From positions 434,001-498,000 of the forward strand of contig MCFH01000018.1 in the NCBI GenBank assembly GCA_002104945.1: 64,000 nt of DNA, read 5' to 3'. This DNA is from Piromyces finnis. Its lineage: Eukaryota; Neocallimastigomycota; Neocallimastigomycetes; Neocallimastigales; Neocallimastigaceae. Below the pieces are notes generated by a model. That model was given only the letters and a program-made list of their open reading frames with translations. It made no database searches and was not told where the DNA came from. Made by a program: the position numbers and the translations under genes. The number at the start of each line of letters is the position of its first letter. Within the stretch, counting starts at the first letter, position 1. This document shows positions 1 through 13,108 of this stretch, one piece after another.

Positions 1-684
1 AGAACCACCATTGGAGCTAACTCTGATCGATGGGAGAAATGCACTCGGAAGTTAAAAAAAAAAAAAAAAATTCCTTTTTTTAAAAGGATAATATTAAATT
101 ATATATTCAAACATAAATATTAATATTTTTACATTGTTTATCATGTGTATACACGTGTATTTATTAATATTTTGGAAATGATCTTTTTCTGCAAAAAATT
201 TTAAAGTTATGTGTTTTAAATTAAAATAATAGAGTAGTTTTTATCATATAAAAAAAAAGAAAATATATGGAATAATTTTACTTTTAACTGCTACTTAAAA
301 ATATAATAATCCAAGTAAAGTTTATTAATTAAATAATAACACCATAAACTATAATATTTTTATCCAAAATTTTGCACAATAGTATAGTAATAAAGTCATT
401 AATTTCCCCAATTAAGTAATAAAAACAATGCTCTGAATTATTTAGAAATCTTAATCATTTTAAATATTATACCTAAATTATATATTTAAAAGAAGTAGTA
501 ATAATAATTTCTTTACATTTTTATTCTTAATGTTTTATATTATAAAAAAACTCTATATACATACAATTTATTTAATACATTAAATTTTTGTAAATACATT
601 TTTATTAATTTTATATTACAAAATTTATTGATAAAAAAATGTATTGATTCTTTTTTTATTCATCAAAAATAATATTATGTAAAT
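1..684. other. Intergenic upstream of focadhesin-like gene; GC-balanced left edge
   Basis: Bases 1-50 are roughly half G+C, unlike everything around them, and run into a homopolymer of about 17 A at 54-70. Two forward frames are open through the GC-balanced part; one closes at a TAA (52-54) just before the A run. This could be the 3' end of a gene or of a poly(A)-tailed retroelement cut by the window edge; too little is present to identify it. Bases 71-684 are AT-rich with no open frame of note and hold the 5' region of the next gene. Confidence 0.35.
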
Positions 685-3600
685 ATGAGTGAAACAGATA
701 TTTATAAAGTACGATTATATTCTGACCATAAAACAATTCAAATTCAAGCTATAGAGAAAATTAAAAAAACATTACTTAGTTCTTTAAATGAAAATGAAAT
801 AAACAATCTAAATAATTTATTGTGGGAATGCATAAAAAATGATAATCCATCTATTCCAATTACAAAGAGAGTTTACATTTGTTCTCTAAGTATTAATGTT
901 ATCATTGAATTAATAAAAAATGGAAAAAATATATGGATAGATACATTAAATAATTTTTACAATATCATTCCTGGTATTGAAGAAGAAAAGCTTCCTATAA
1001 TTGTAAATGTCATTGTAAAACTATTAGAATTACATGTAGAAAATATTAGCAAAAGTGTTGAATTTAAAGACTATAATACACCATTCGAACAAAATAGTTT
1101 AAATATTCATCCATTTATATACTTAATTCAAAAACGTCCTGAAACCTGGGCTGAAATTATTCCATATCTATACAAGTTCTTACCATGTACAGATGAACTG
1201 CTTGAAATTCAAGAAAATCATAATAATGATTATTTGTTAATTACATTGGAAATGCTTTCACCATTTATTAAATATTCAATTTTAAATTTTGACGATTGCC
1301 ATTGTTTATCAAATTCTTGTATGGTAAAAGATTGGTTAATTAAACTTTTAAAGAATTCTTTGCAATTAACATCTAAAAACAATATCATTGATAAATTAAA
1401 AAATAATATAATTCAATTAATTTATTTCATTTTAATTCATTTAACACCTAATAGTAATAGTATCAATACTATTCACCAGTGTTTTTCATCTGAAATCACC
1501 AATCTATTAATAAATTATGACTTTCAAAATGAATTTTTAGGTGACTTTTTATATAATTTATTGGCTTGTGTTTTGGAACAAAGAAAAAATAATATTTCTA
1601 CTCATACCTTAGTCCTTCAAATTTATTTAATTGTTAAAGAAAAGTCTAAAAAATTAACCATTGAATACAAAGTAATATTCCCAGAAATATGTTTATTACT
1701 AATCGATACTGTTGATGAAGATGAAGAAGCTCATTTAATAAATATTTTATATATCATTATTAACCATGCAATTGAACAACATACACCATTAGTAAAATAC
1801 TTACCATTAGCTATCTTCCCACTTTTACAAGTTTATTCTGAAACTACAAATACAAAGTCAAAGTCAAAAGCTTTAAATCTTGTGAAAACAATAGAACAAA
1901 ATATTTTATTAGCAAACTTTGATAATTCTTTAAAATTAGTTGAAGAAAATACGGTAACAAATGATAAATTTAATACTACAAAGGTAAATTCTTTTATAAT
2001 AGATATAGTTTAAAAAAGTAAGAAAAAATTAAGGATAGTCTACTACTAACAATAAATTAGATAAAAATAATATTTAGATACTACAAAATATAATATTAAT
2101 TTTATATATTAATTTTATATATATTAATATTATTAGATTTTTGATATTATTTATCCATTCCAAAATACAAATATATTTTCTACTTTTATATGGAATATTG
2201 ATATCTTATATGAAGCTTACCACAAAAATGTATTTCCAAAAGATATTTATTTCAACTTTAATGATAATTATAATGTTTTGTACAAATTCTTATTCTTATT
2301 TCACAAGGATGAAAATATTAGATCAGAATGTTTGAAAAATATTATAATTCATAACGAAAATAAATCATTAGTTTTTGGTATTATCTATTTATATCTTTAT
2401 TATTTAAAATTGGAAATAAATCCAGAAAATCAAATGACTATTATTCTTGATAAATTACCATCTTTAACAAACCTCGATGATATCTTTATTACTAATAAAA
2501 TTGTTAAAATTGTAACTCTTTATTTCAATCATAAAAACAATTCCAAAATTAGTAGTTTATCTTCTGTTGGTTTACGTTCTCTTTTTGAAATTTGGAAAAG
2601 ACAACCAAAAACTTGGAATCAATTAAAATATAATATTAGTAATTATATCAATGAAAGAAATAATATTAATTGTGAACCAGATTATGATTTAAATGACTAT
2701 GATATTGCCTATATTACCATTTTACAGTATGTATTAATTGTAACTAATAAATAGTTTATTTTTTTTTTTTTTTTTTTTTTTTGACAATATATAATGAAAT
2801 GAAATTTAAAGGGAAAAAAAATCATTGATAATTCAAAAGTATTAATATTATATTTTTTGTTTGTTTTTCCTTTTTTTAATATATTAATTTCTAAGTGATG
2901 TTTGTGATCATAATATTAAAGAATGTGGTCAGGAATCTATTGCATGGTTAAAAACATTATTTAGTATTAAAAATTTAAATCAATCATGTAAATGCTTACT
3001 TTTAGACACACTTAATAAATGTATCGAAAGTGATATTATAAATGCAAGAGCTGGTAAGTTTAATTATTAATATTATTAGCAGTAGTAGTAGCAGTAGTAG
3101 TAGTAGTATTATAATTATTACAATTATCATTTCTAATACTTTTATACAAATTCTAATTAAATTTTTCTTTCAATAATAATTAAATAGCTTGGATCTTAAT
3201 TATCAATGAATTTGTAAATTCATTAAAAGAAAATACACATCATTTAGTTTACAAATATCTCTTCCAATATTATAATTTGGTTGCTGTAAAAACTGAAGAT
3301 ACTGAAATTTATTACGAGTTCAAATCTTTAATTCTGTCCAATTATATTCTCCCGTTATTAGGTAGTGAAAGTTTCACAATTAGATCTTATGTAGTTGATA
3401 CTATATCTTTATATCCAGCTAGTGAAATTATTGAACAACTTCCACCTCCAAGTGAAATTGTTAAATTTACAGGAAATAATAATTATGACGAAATTGTTAA
3501 ACTTTATAATATCTTACTTAATAACGAAATAACTAACACTAAAAGTTATAAAAACAATAAGAATAATAAGATTGATGATTCAAGAATTAAATCTATTAAT

Positions 3601-6600
3601 TCTCTGAAAGAATATTCTAACTCAATAATTGATGAATGGTACACTGAATGGAAAAATGGTAATATTTCTATTGGTAAAAAGTCTGGTGTAATGCATGCTC
3701 TTCTTCATAGCTTCCCAAGAAATATTATAACAATTGATTCATCTCAAAAAATTACTAAAGAAAATAATATTGAAATTATTCAAATGATACAAAGTGCATT
3801 AGAAGAAATTTCTTTTTCCGACAGTATAACCTCCAGATTAAGTATCATTGCCTCATGGTGTTCCTTTTTTGAAAAGCAATTCAACAATATTGAAAATGCT
3901 GGACAAACAAAAACAGAACTTTTCCTCTTCGCTAAAGATTTATTTAATGAAAAAATGAGACATTCAGAAATACCATCTCTCTGTGCTAATAGTTTTATTG
4001 CCTACACCGGTTTAGTCGTAGCTTATTACAGAACAAATAATAGTTCATATCAATATATAAATGAATTAATTGATAATCTTCTTCAATATAGTAATCTTGA
4101 CTCATACATTCGAAATGAATTCAATAATAATGATGACATCCGATTTTCTATAATTATGTCAATTACCTTCCTCTATAACTATATTCATGCTACGGATGAA
4201 AGGAGAAAAAAGAATATATTTAATCAATTTAGATATTTAATTCAAAATATTTCTGATAGAAACAGCTGGCATGCCTTTGCCTTGACCTACGGTTTAGGTC
4301 ACATTATTAATAGTTTAATTCGTTCACTTTCAAATGAATCCCAAGATGCCGGAAAAAGTTTAAAACAAAGTGATCACTTTGACTATTTGAGAGAATATAT
4401 TGATAGTCTTAGCAATGGTTTTGAGAACAATCAACAAAAAGAATCCTTAGAATTATTTGGAAGAAAATTAGGATTTACAAAATTATTAGAATTAAATGAT
4501 ACCTCCCTCATTAGTAAAGAAGTTGTTTTAACTATCTTGGGAAAATGCTATAAAGAAATTGAAATGCTTTTTGAAGGTAAATCTATTAAATATATAGAAG
4601 GTGATTTCTGGATTTTAGCTTATGCTAGCCTCATGGACAGAGAAGAAGAAATAGAAGAAGAAAAAGAAGAAGAAGCCAACACTAGCAATAATAATGATTT
4701 ATTAAGTAAGATTGAACTTGTATTTAATCAAGCTTTAGCCTTTATTAGAACCAAGGATTCTCAAGAAAGTTTATATGTTCATCTTTTCTCCTCTTACTGT
4801 TTCTTCAAATTCCTGAAATTTATTCAAAAATTAAATGAAGATTCAGATGATAGTTTAATGGAAATCTTATCTTATCGCTCTCAGCTTTTAAGTTTAGTAC
4901 AATTATTCTCAGAGGATGGTATTGCTAATAATACAAAAATATCTAGTGTCTTTGGTACTATGGCCTTATTAGGTGTCAATATTATTGATTTAGAAAACGA
5001 TCGTAATGAAGTTATTCAAGAATACGCTGATAATGTAAAAGAAATATTAGAAAAATTAAAATCATTATATGGATCAGCTACAGGTAAAAGTTTAAAAGAT
5101 GCTAGATTATCTTTTATTCTTCAAGGTCGTCTTCTTCAATCTATTTACACCATCAATATGAATAAAAAGAAAACCACTGAAAATGAAACTAAATCAAACA
5201 ATAAAAATGAAGGAAATAATGAACCTAAGGATTATTCTAGATTCCCATTAAAAACAAGTTATCTTAGAGCTATATTTAATTATTTAAATAAATTATCTAA
5301 AGGTAAAAAAAAAAAAAAAAAAAAAAATATTATATAAATAAAACAATATATAAATATATAATGTAATTAAAAAAAAAGAAATAATGAATATTCACATTTA
5401 TATATATTTTTTAATTATTATTATTATTATTATAATTATTTTATAATAGAAACTGAACTTAATGAAAATCAATACAATATAATAAAAATATTATTAAAGT
5501 CATTAATAAGTATTGATATTTCATTACCAAGTGTTAATTGGAATCCATTACTTAGTCAATTAACATTAATGAACATTAATAGTAATGAAATAAAAATCTT
5601 ATGTTTAAAGTTTGCATTAAAACATGTTTATCTAAACCATAAATTGTCAAACTCTATGTTATTCTATTTATTAAATTCAATTACCTTTTTATTTTCAGAA
5701 AATAATATTCAACATCATAAAGATTTATTAGAATGGTTTATTAGTGAGGAAGGTCTCGGAAATCAACTTTCACTTGGTGGTTTACCTCCATTTGATAAAA
5801 TTGATGAAAAAACTACCGTCAATGTAAATAATGTAGTTATATCCTATACCAAGACTACAGAAATTGTTCAAGTATTGATTAATTCTATATATATTTGTGA
5901 AAATACTCAAAAGGTAATACCATATAAAAATATTTACTTATTTATTTATTTATTTATTTATTTATCTATTTATTTATTTATTTATTTATCTATTTATCTA
6001 TTTATTTATAATATGATAATAATATATTTATCTTTTTAATTTTTTTTTTTTTTTTTTATTTTTGAAATTCCAGAATTTAGAAAAGCTTATAGAAGTTTTA
6101 GCCAAACATTTATTATCCATTCCATTAATTGAGAATGAATCATCAAATTCAAACATTGAAAAAGTTAAACAAGAAATATTAAACATTTTAAAGAATATTT
6201 ATGAAAATATTTCCATTTTAGATGATATAAATAATATGAAGATTATTCGATTAATCTTTTCATGTTATGTTTGTGATCCAGATCGTTTGATGGAATTAAT
6301 TAGTTTAACCAACGAAAAAGATTACCTTGGAAAATATGAAAATAATAATATTACTAATGACCTGGAATTACAAAAATTAAATATTGGTATTAGTCAGTTA
6401 GTTGATATGGAATGTGATTCAAATTATCCAAAATCATTAAAACAAAATATTAGACGTAGTATTAAATATAATAAGGAAGAAGTAACCAAAAAGACGTTAA
6501 TTGAAGTATTCACTATCATGGAAAATAAAAGAGTGGAAGACAAAATTAAAAAAGATATTTTCCTCATGAATATTAGTTGTATTTTCCAAAATATTGAACA

Positions 6601-7189
6601 TCTTTTAAGTATTAAACATCAAAGTTTAGTTGATCAAGATAAATTACAATGGCTCCAAGAAATTCTTGATCTTTCCATATTATATCGTAATGAAAAAGAA
6701 AGTACTTTTTACTTGAGAAAAATAATTTTCGGTATAATGAACATTTTATGGACCAAAACACCAGAAAAGAGTGAAAAACAAGAAGACAACTTTGAAAATA
6801 TTATGAATCTCTATAAAAAACTTAAAGAAGAAAACAATAATTTAGTTGTTGATTTGGACGATTTTGACTTTTTATTTAAATCGGATGTGAATAAGGAAAA
6901 ACAAGAAGCTGTAAGTTTCCCATTTATATATATAATACAATATAATATTCATAAATATACCACCATTAAATTTATTTCTTTTTAATTATGATTCTATGAC
7001 TATATTATTAATTAATGGTTTTATTTTAATAAAAAGATATGTAAAAGATTATTTAGCATTATGAAACACTTTTCAGAATCCAATGATGAAATGTCAGATG
7101 AAGGTTACTACGAACTTAAATTTGGATTAATTCGCTATCATAATAAAAGTAACTTTATTCAATCCCACCTTATTGAATTAAGTCAATAA
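685..7189 (+). CDS. Focadhesin/RST1-like HEAT-repeat protein (7 exons, 1,871 aa)
   Basis: Exons 685-1983, 2137-2726, 2896-3053, 3188-5302, 5450-5913, 6074-6910 and 7037-7189 join in frame with GT/AG borders. The product is long, helical and Leu/Ile-rich, as in HEAT/ARM repeat proteins. Its N-terminus (a short Ser-Asp start, then helices with an LLWE motif near residue 46 and an IIPG motif near residue 95), its overall length close to the roughly 1,800 residues of animal focadhesin, and a GLVVAYY/YGLGHII-type central block resemble the focadhesin (FOCAD)/plant RST1 family. That family supports the cytoplasmic SKI-exosome mRNA decay machinery. There is no signal peptide or membrane segment. Acidic (residues ~1135-1155) and Lys/Asn-rich low-complexity linkers interrupt the fold. 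Assignment rests on remembered family resemblance; another giant HEAT protein is the alternative. Confidence 0.6.
5936..6008. repeat. TATT/TATC tetranucleotide microsatellite in an intron
   Basis: A run of TTTA/TCTA units lies inside the fifth intron (5914-6073) of the focadhesin-like gene and is spliced out in the model given here. Confidence 0.85.
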
Positions 7190-7548
7190 ATATATCTTTC
7201 ATAATAATCATAATAAACATATTTAAAAAAAAATATATATATATATATTATTATTATTAAACAATCCCTCTAAATAAAACATTTACAAACAAATATAAAC
7301 ATAAAATATAAAATTGTAATAATAATTATTTCATTATTTACTTTTTATATATTTTTATTTTATTTTATTTTCAATAATTTCTTTTTTTTTAAAAAAAAAA
7401 AAGGTTAAATCAATTATATTTAATATATATTATTATACTTTTTTTTTTTTTTTTTAGCGTAATATATATATTATATATATGGATTTTTCTATTTCTTAAA
7501 AATATATTTTCATTTTAAAATAAAAATAGAAAAAAAAAAAAAAAAAGA
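7190..7548. other. Convergent 3' intergenic region
   Basis: Separates the stop of the focadhesin-like gene from the stop of the bZIP gene. Only A/T tracts and TA repeats are seen; it probably holds both polyadenylation regions. Confidence 0.6.
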
Positions 7549-8750
7549 TTATATGGTTAAGTCATTTTGTCTTTCCAATAAATATGTTTGAAGTTCCAAT
7601 AACTGTAACATTTGTTCTTGTGATAATTCTGATATTGGTTCTTTTGTAACAAGGTTTTCTGAATAGAGATTGGAATGTAATGAAGAATATAATTTTTTTT
7701 CTGATATAATTTCTTGCATGTTTTGTTGTTGTTGTTGTCTAACGGTAGATACGTCAAGATTTGTATCACTTGCAACATTATTAATGTAATCTCCTTCACT
7801 AAGGAGATTATTAAGGATTTTATTAATACTACCATTTGCAATATCTGACACGTTATTCTCTGGCAGAAGAGTGTCCGCTGCAGGGAATTCTCATTGGTGA
7901 GCGCTGCGGGCTCGCCAACACTCGACTGTGGAGATATTGTGTCGATATTGAAAATAAGAGTATTAATGTTGTCATTACCTTTTGGGATAGTATTTATATT
8001 GGTTAATGGGATAGAATGAATATCTTCATATAATGGAGATGCAAGTGAAATATCTGAAATACTTTCGGGTGAATTTAAATTAGAAATAAAATTATTTTCG
8101 TTATCATTATTTGCAATAGAATTTATATTAGTTGATGGTATAGATCGAATATCTTCATATAATGGAGATGCAAGAGAAATATCTGAAATACTTTCAGGAG
8201 AATTTATATCAAAAGTGAAATTATTTCTAGGAGATAAAGAATTGACATTATTATTGGGAAGAAGGTCATTTGGAATATGAAATTGTTCTATTGAATTAAT
8301 TTTTGAATTATTATATATAGTATTCATTTGACTTAATATTTGAGTTAAATGTTGAACTTGTAATTTTAAATTTGCATTTTCATCTTTTAATTTTTTATTT
8401 TCTTTATCTATTTTTTCTTTATGTTTTATTAATTCTACATTCATTTTTTCCAATGATTCAATATACTTCTTCTTTTTTTGCCTTGAGGCATTAGCCGAGG
8501 CCCTATTTCGTATTATTCTAATATGAATTAAAAAATAAGCTATTTAATAATTATTCAAAAATAATATTTTTTTATCACTAACATTTTACTATAATTATTA
8601 ATATATTATATTGTATTGTATTATATTGGATTATATATACCTTTCTCTCCTTTTTCTTTCACGTTCCAATTCCTTGTTAATTTTTTCTTCTTCATTTATA
8701 TTAACTTGTTCTTTTAGTATAGGTTTTGGTAATATATTTAAAGTGCTCAT
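7549..8750 (-). CDS. bZIP transcription factor, interrupted by a GC-rich segment
   Basis: Exon 1 is 8641-8750 and exon 2 starts at 8517. The join produces an acidic/basic start, then the bZIP signature N-R-A-S-A-N-A-S-R (Asn at about residue 41, the usual N-x7-R spacing), a lysine run and a leucine zipper through about residue 90. The middle carries two copies of a Ser/Pro/Glu-rich unit (SPESISDISLASPLYEDI). The C-terminus is Gln/Leu-rich. The zipper frame runs on into a GC-rich stretch and out of the natural C-terminal frame. A GT...AG span at 7921-7860 (62 nt) would restore it and give about 338 aa; 7921-7878 (44 nt) would also restore it. Expected role: nuclear sequence-specific DNA-binding dimer. 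The bZIP call is strong; whether this copy makes the full protein is unsettled. Confidence 0.8.
7869..7923. repeat. GC-rich hairpin element inside bZIP coding sequence
   Basis: A patch of about 60% G+C in a gene of about 30% G+C. It has matching ends GAGTGT (7869-7874) and ACACTC (7918-7923), an inner 9-bp stem TTGGTGAGC (7894-7902) with GCTCGCCAA (7910-7918; one G-T pair), and two near-direct copies of CGCTGC(A)GGG (7876-7885 and 7902-7910). It coincides with the shift of the open frame. It may be a small mobile insertion or an unusual GC-rich intron. Confidence 0.6.
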
Positions 8751-9530
8751 TTATATATATATATATTATTTAACTTTTTTTTATAAATTGTACTTCTTAT
8801 TTTATGATTTATATATTTAATTTTATTTATAATTTTCCTTTTTTTTTTTTTTTTTTTTTCTTTCAATTTAACTATTTATTTACAAAGAATTTTTTTTTTT
8901 TCACTAAAATTATTTTAAAAATAAAATAAAGTCCGTCTTTTTCTTTCCTTTAAATATTTTTTTTTTATTTTTCCTCTTCCTTCTTTAAAATTCTTTAATA
9001 TAAATTTTTATGTTCATATATTATGTTTATATTATAATATAAAAGCATTAACCACAAAAAAGTTGGTAAAATTTTAAAAAATATATTGAAAATGTTGTTC
9101 GTTTTTTATTGGCTAATTTTCAAACTTTAATAATTATTATTTTTCATAATTTTGTTTAAACAAAATAGATTAAAAAAATTTTAGAATGATTCTAATTTTT
9201 TTGTTATAATCTGTTTTAAATGTCTTTTACATTACTTTAAAATGTACATTATCATGTTTATAATGTATTGGTAATACAGAAATGGTGTTTGTATACATAA
9301 TGTATGAAGAGATACAGACTATGAAAATAAGATTTAATTAAAAAATATTTGAATTATTATTGGTCAATATTTGGAGTAGTACTATATATAAAATATATAA
9401 ATATAAATCAAAATATATCAAAATATATTGGTAATTAAATACTATAATAATTGTTTTTAGTATAATTACTCAACTAAAATTTTTTTTTTTTTATTTTACT
9501 CTAACTTTTTTTTAATCTAATAAAAATAAA
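8751..9530. other. Divergent intergenic region between bZIP and SUMO genes
   Basis: Shared upstream region of two diverging genes, with pyrimidine-rich tracts near the bZIP start and A/T tracts elsewhere. No coding frame is supported and no defined operator could be read. Confidence 0.55.
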
Positions 9531-10187
9531 ATGGAAAACGATTCAAAAAGAGAAACTACTTCTGAACATATTAACTTAAAGGTTATTGGTTCTGATAAGA
9601 ACGAAATTGGTAAATAGCAATGATTTATTTATAGCTACAATAATAATAACAATAAGTTTTTATTTTTAATTCCTTTTTTTTTTAATGTCTAATCAATTAT
9701 TTATTTTATAATAAAATAAATAGCTTTTAAGATTAAGAGAACCACTCCACTTCAAAAGTTAATGGATGCTTACATTGAAAAGATGGGTTTTGTATGTTTA
9801 AAAATTTTATAACTTTTTATTTTTGAAATTTAAAAAAGGATAAAAAAAAAGCTAAAACAAAAAATTAATATATAAATATTTAAATATTATTAGGAAAGAA
9901 ACTCTGTTAGATTCTTATTCGATGGTCAAAGATTAGTTGGTTCCAACACTCCACAAGATGTAAATAATATTTTCAAATTTATAAAATATATAAATCTAAA
10001 AAAATATTTGTCAAAATGAATAGTATGATAAAAATAAAAAAAAAATACAGCTTATTAATTTTATTTATTTATTTATTTATTTTAAATTTCTATATCAATC
10101 ATTATATAAATTATTTAAATATAGTTGGAAATGGAAAATGAAGATATTATTACTGCTGCCAGTGAACAAATTGGTGGAGGATTTTAA
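9531..10187 (+). CDS. SUMO (small ubiquitin-like modifier) precursor
   Basis: Four exons, 9531-9609, 9724-9791, 9894-9959 and 10125-10187, join in frame to 91 aa. After a charged flexible N-terminus of about 15 residues come the ubiquitin-fold landmarks of SUMO: INLKVIG as first strand, the TTPLQKLMDAY helix, VRFLFDGQRL and MENEDIITAASEQIGGGF. The conjugating di-Gly is followed by Gly-Phe before the stop, so the precursor needs SUMO protease trimming to expose QIGG. It is expected to be conjugated to nuclear and cytosolic proteins through the E1-Ubc9 pathway. Length and motif order match SUMO and not ubiquitin (no LRLRGG) or NEDD8. Confidence 0.95.
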
Positions 10188-11132
10188 ATTTTCATATAAT
10201 ATAATATAAATAATAATATTATATAAAATTTAAAATTATTTAGTAATTTATATAAAAACACATAAATAATATTTGAACTACTTATCATAAAGCAATCCAA
10301 ATTATTATAATAAACTCAATTCATAATTTTAAAATAATGCATATGTATAATTAAAAAAAAAAAAAAAAAAAAAAAAAGAAAAAAAAGAAAAAAAAGAAAA
10401 GAAATCAAATTCTTTAGAAAAATATATAATGAATAGTCAATAAAATGCATTTAAAACTTTTTAAAAAAAAATTAATTTTTATTTCTTGATATATTTAAAG
10501 CGTTAATAATCAGTATGATTAAGCAATAAAAAGTGGTGATTTCTAGGAAAACCTATATTAAAAAAAGGAGAAATATTTAAGAATATTCATTTTAATATTG
10601 TTATTGTATATATAAATAGTTAAAATATATTTTGTATTTTAAAGTATAATTTTTAATAAATAAAGGAAAGAAGGCGTACATCAAAATAAAATTGGGATTT
10701 AGTAATGGGGAAACCATCGCTATACTTTATATCAATGTACATGGAATAGATGAAGGTCAATGCATAACTATAAATACTATATAGAATTAATAATATAAAA
10801 TGATTAGGTTTTATTATATAATAATAATAGTAATAGTAATAATATAATTTATTGTATTTTACCAATATAATGTTAAATTCCATAAATTTTTAATTTTTTT
10901 AATATACTTTTTACTTTCTTCATATTGAGTTCTATAAAAAAAATAAATTAAAAAAAAAAAAGTAAGATTAATAAATACAATGATAGCTTAATTTTCATTT
11001 GATTAATATGTAAAGAAGTAAAATAAATTAAAAAAAAAAAAAAGTAAGATTAATAAATACAATGATAGCTTAATTTTCATTTGATTAATATGTAAAGAAG
11101 TAAAATAAATTAATAAATATAGATATGATAGA
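10188..11132. other. Intergenic, A/T tracts and a tandem duplication
   Basis: Holds the SUMO 3' region with a long A-rich run at 10351-10400. A 76-codon minus-strand open frame (10653-10883) is low complexity (a run of tyrosines) and has no support as a gene. The tandem duplication at the right end is listed separately. Confidence 0.5.
10940..11112. repeat. 82-bp tandem duplication
   Basis: The segment from AAATAAATTA plus an A run through GTAAAGAAGTAA occurs twice in direct orientation with an 82-bp period (compare GTAAGATTAATA at 10962 and 11044). The two copies look essentially identical, so the duplication is recent. Confidence 0.85.
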
Positions 11133-13108
11133 TTACGTTTGTAACTTAAATCCCTTTTTAAGATAAGTAACAATTTCATATCCGTAGTAGTAAAACATTA
11201 AACATTGAATAATTAAAAAGACTTTTATAATAACTTGTAATAAAGTTATTATTGGGATATTATTGATACAAAATAATAAACAGAAAATACCATAAAGAGC
11301 AATCATAATCTAAAAAAAAAAAAAAAAGTAAAAATAAATGATTGTAAATAATATTTATCTATATAAATAAAATATATATAGTCGGAAGGATAATTACATA
11401 GGTAAAAATACAATAATATTTATTCATAAACTTATAAATAAAGTTTATAAAATGATTAGAATTCAAATTGTATATTTTCTTAACCAATTTAACCCAGTCA
11501 TTACAAAGTAAGGATAAGCATATATATACTAATATAGTATTATATATAAATCATTGTGTTAATTATATATTTAATAATTTAATTATATATTATTAAAAAA
11601 AAAAAAAAGGTATCGTATCATTACTTAAATAATAGGATAAGTTATATATTAGTAAATATATATAATATATGGATATGCAATTGTGAATATAGTTTCCAGT
11701 ACGAACATACATTGATTCTTTTTTAAAGTTTAAACAAAGTAGCCACAGTGTCAATATTAACCTAACTATTATATTAAAATATATATATCATTTTTGATTA
11801 ATATTTTTTTCAAATTTTGACATAGAAAAAAAAAAAACTAATATTTTTAGTTTTATAATTTTGTTTTGATGCTAAAAATTTGAATTTTATTTTAATTATA
11901 ATATTATTGTTTTCTTTTTTTTAAAGGGTGTATTAATTTTATTACAAAAAAAAAAAAAAAAAAAAAAAACTAATTATTAATTTTAATTTGAAGCAACATT
12001 ATTTGCTTTTTAATATTTGATATAATATCCTAATGTAAATATCTACATAATTTTAATTGAATTTACCAAAAACGGCACAAAATAAGCTAATATAATTATA
12101 AACTCTTTTTTTATATATAATAAAAAATATTAATAATATTTAATGGTAGAATTATTAATAATAATTTTATTCATTACGTTATGTTTTTTCTAAAAAATTC
12201 TTTATGAAATATATTTCTTCCCATAAAGATTAAAATTGAAAGATTTATTATAATTTTTAAAATATATGAGGATTTTATGTGAAGAGACTTTTTATAGCTT
12301 AAGCTTTCCCTAACATCTTATTATAATATTTATAATTTTATTAATATTAAAATACAATTTTTTTAAATCTTTATATTTTATCTTTTTATAAAAAGAAATA
12401 ATTTACTATCAGAAATTTCAATTGGTATAGAATGGTTAGGATCATTTATTATATTATGCTTTGTCATAATTGTAATATGTAGTTTATTATTATAATATTT
12501 ACAATTACATAAACTTGAAAAAAATTCATGATCTTTAAATTGTAAATACCTCTTTAAAGTAGCAATATTATTATTGTTATTATTAATATTAATTCTATGT
12601 AAATGTATATTGTAAAATGTATGTATATATTTACCCTTATATCATATATATCATTGAATTGAACAATTAAAAGTTCAGGTAGATTGATCACATTATCATA
12701 AAGATTCTTTATATTTAAAATATCAAAAGTATAATCATCTGACTCTTTATAACAATTATGTAGAACTAAATCATCCGTAGTTGTTACAGCTATCTTTTTA
12801 TTTTCTTCATAAATTGGCTCGCATTTATTACTCGATTCCCATTTTAAATTATATGTAGTATCTTGTGTCAAGTTATAATGATAATTCATTGAAGAAGTAA
12901 TGGAAATGTCATAATTTTTAATAGCATAGGAATAGGATAATAGATCAGTATTTCCATTGGCATCATATATTTCATAAAAGATTGAAGAGGTTTCTCTTTT
13001 TTCAAATGTCTCTATGTTGTTATTAATAAATTTAATTGATGCATTTACCTTAATACTATTTATTATTAGATAAAATAAAATTATAGATAGTAATATATTT
13101 TTTTCCAT
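11133..13108 (-). CDS. Multi-exon membrane protein with signal peptide (exons partly unresolved)
   Basis: Exon 1 (13108-12635) encodes a hydrophobic N-terminal signal (residues 4-23, ending near VNA-S) and a Ser/Thr/Asn-rich ectodomain with few cysteines. A second exon (12551-12407, phase 0 in) continues with an SSLCNCKYY segment. Further coding-like, strongly hydrophobic stretches lie at about 12085-12050 (FIIILAYFVPFL before a GTAAAT donor), 11765-11610 (LTLWLLCLNF...) and 11490-11390. The last exon, 11309-11133, holds two membrane spans and ends in a basic tail (YLKKGFKLQT). The pattern of ectodomain then several membrane spans suggests a secretory-pathway or plasma-membrane receptor-like protein. 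I do not recognise the family; a GOST/GPR180-like 7TM protein is one possibility. The middle exons were not joined with confidence. Confidence 0.45.

Noticed and set aside
7869-7923. Cloning-vector polylinker contamination (adjacent CTGCAG and GAATTC)
   Set aside because: The segment is short, joined on both sides to the same bZIP gene, and has its own inverted-repeat structure; no further vector sequence is seen.
10653-10883. 76-codon minus-strand open frame
   Set aside because: Dominated by a tyrosine run from an AAT/TAA-type repeat; no join to neighbouring exons.
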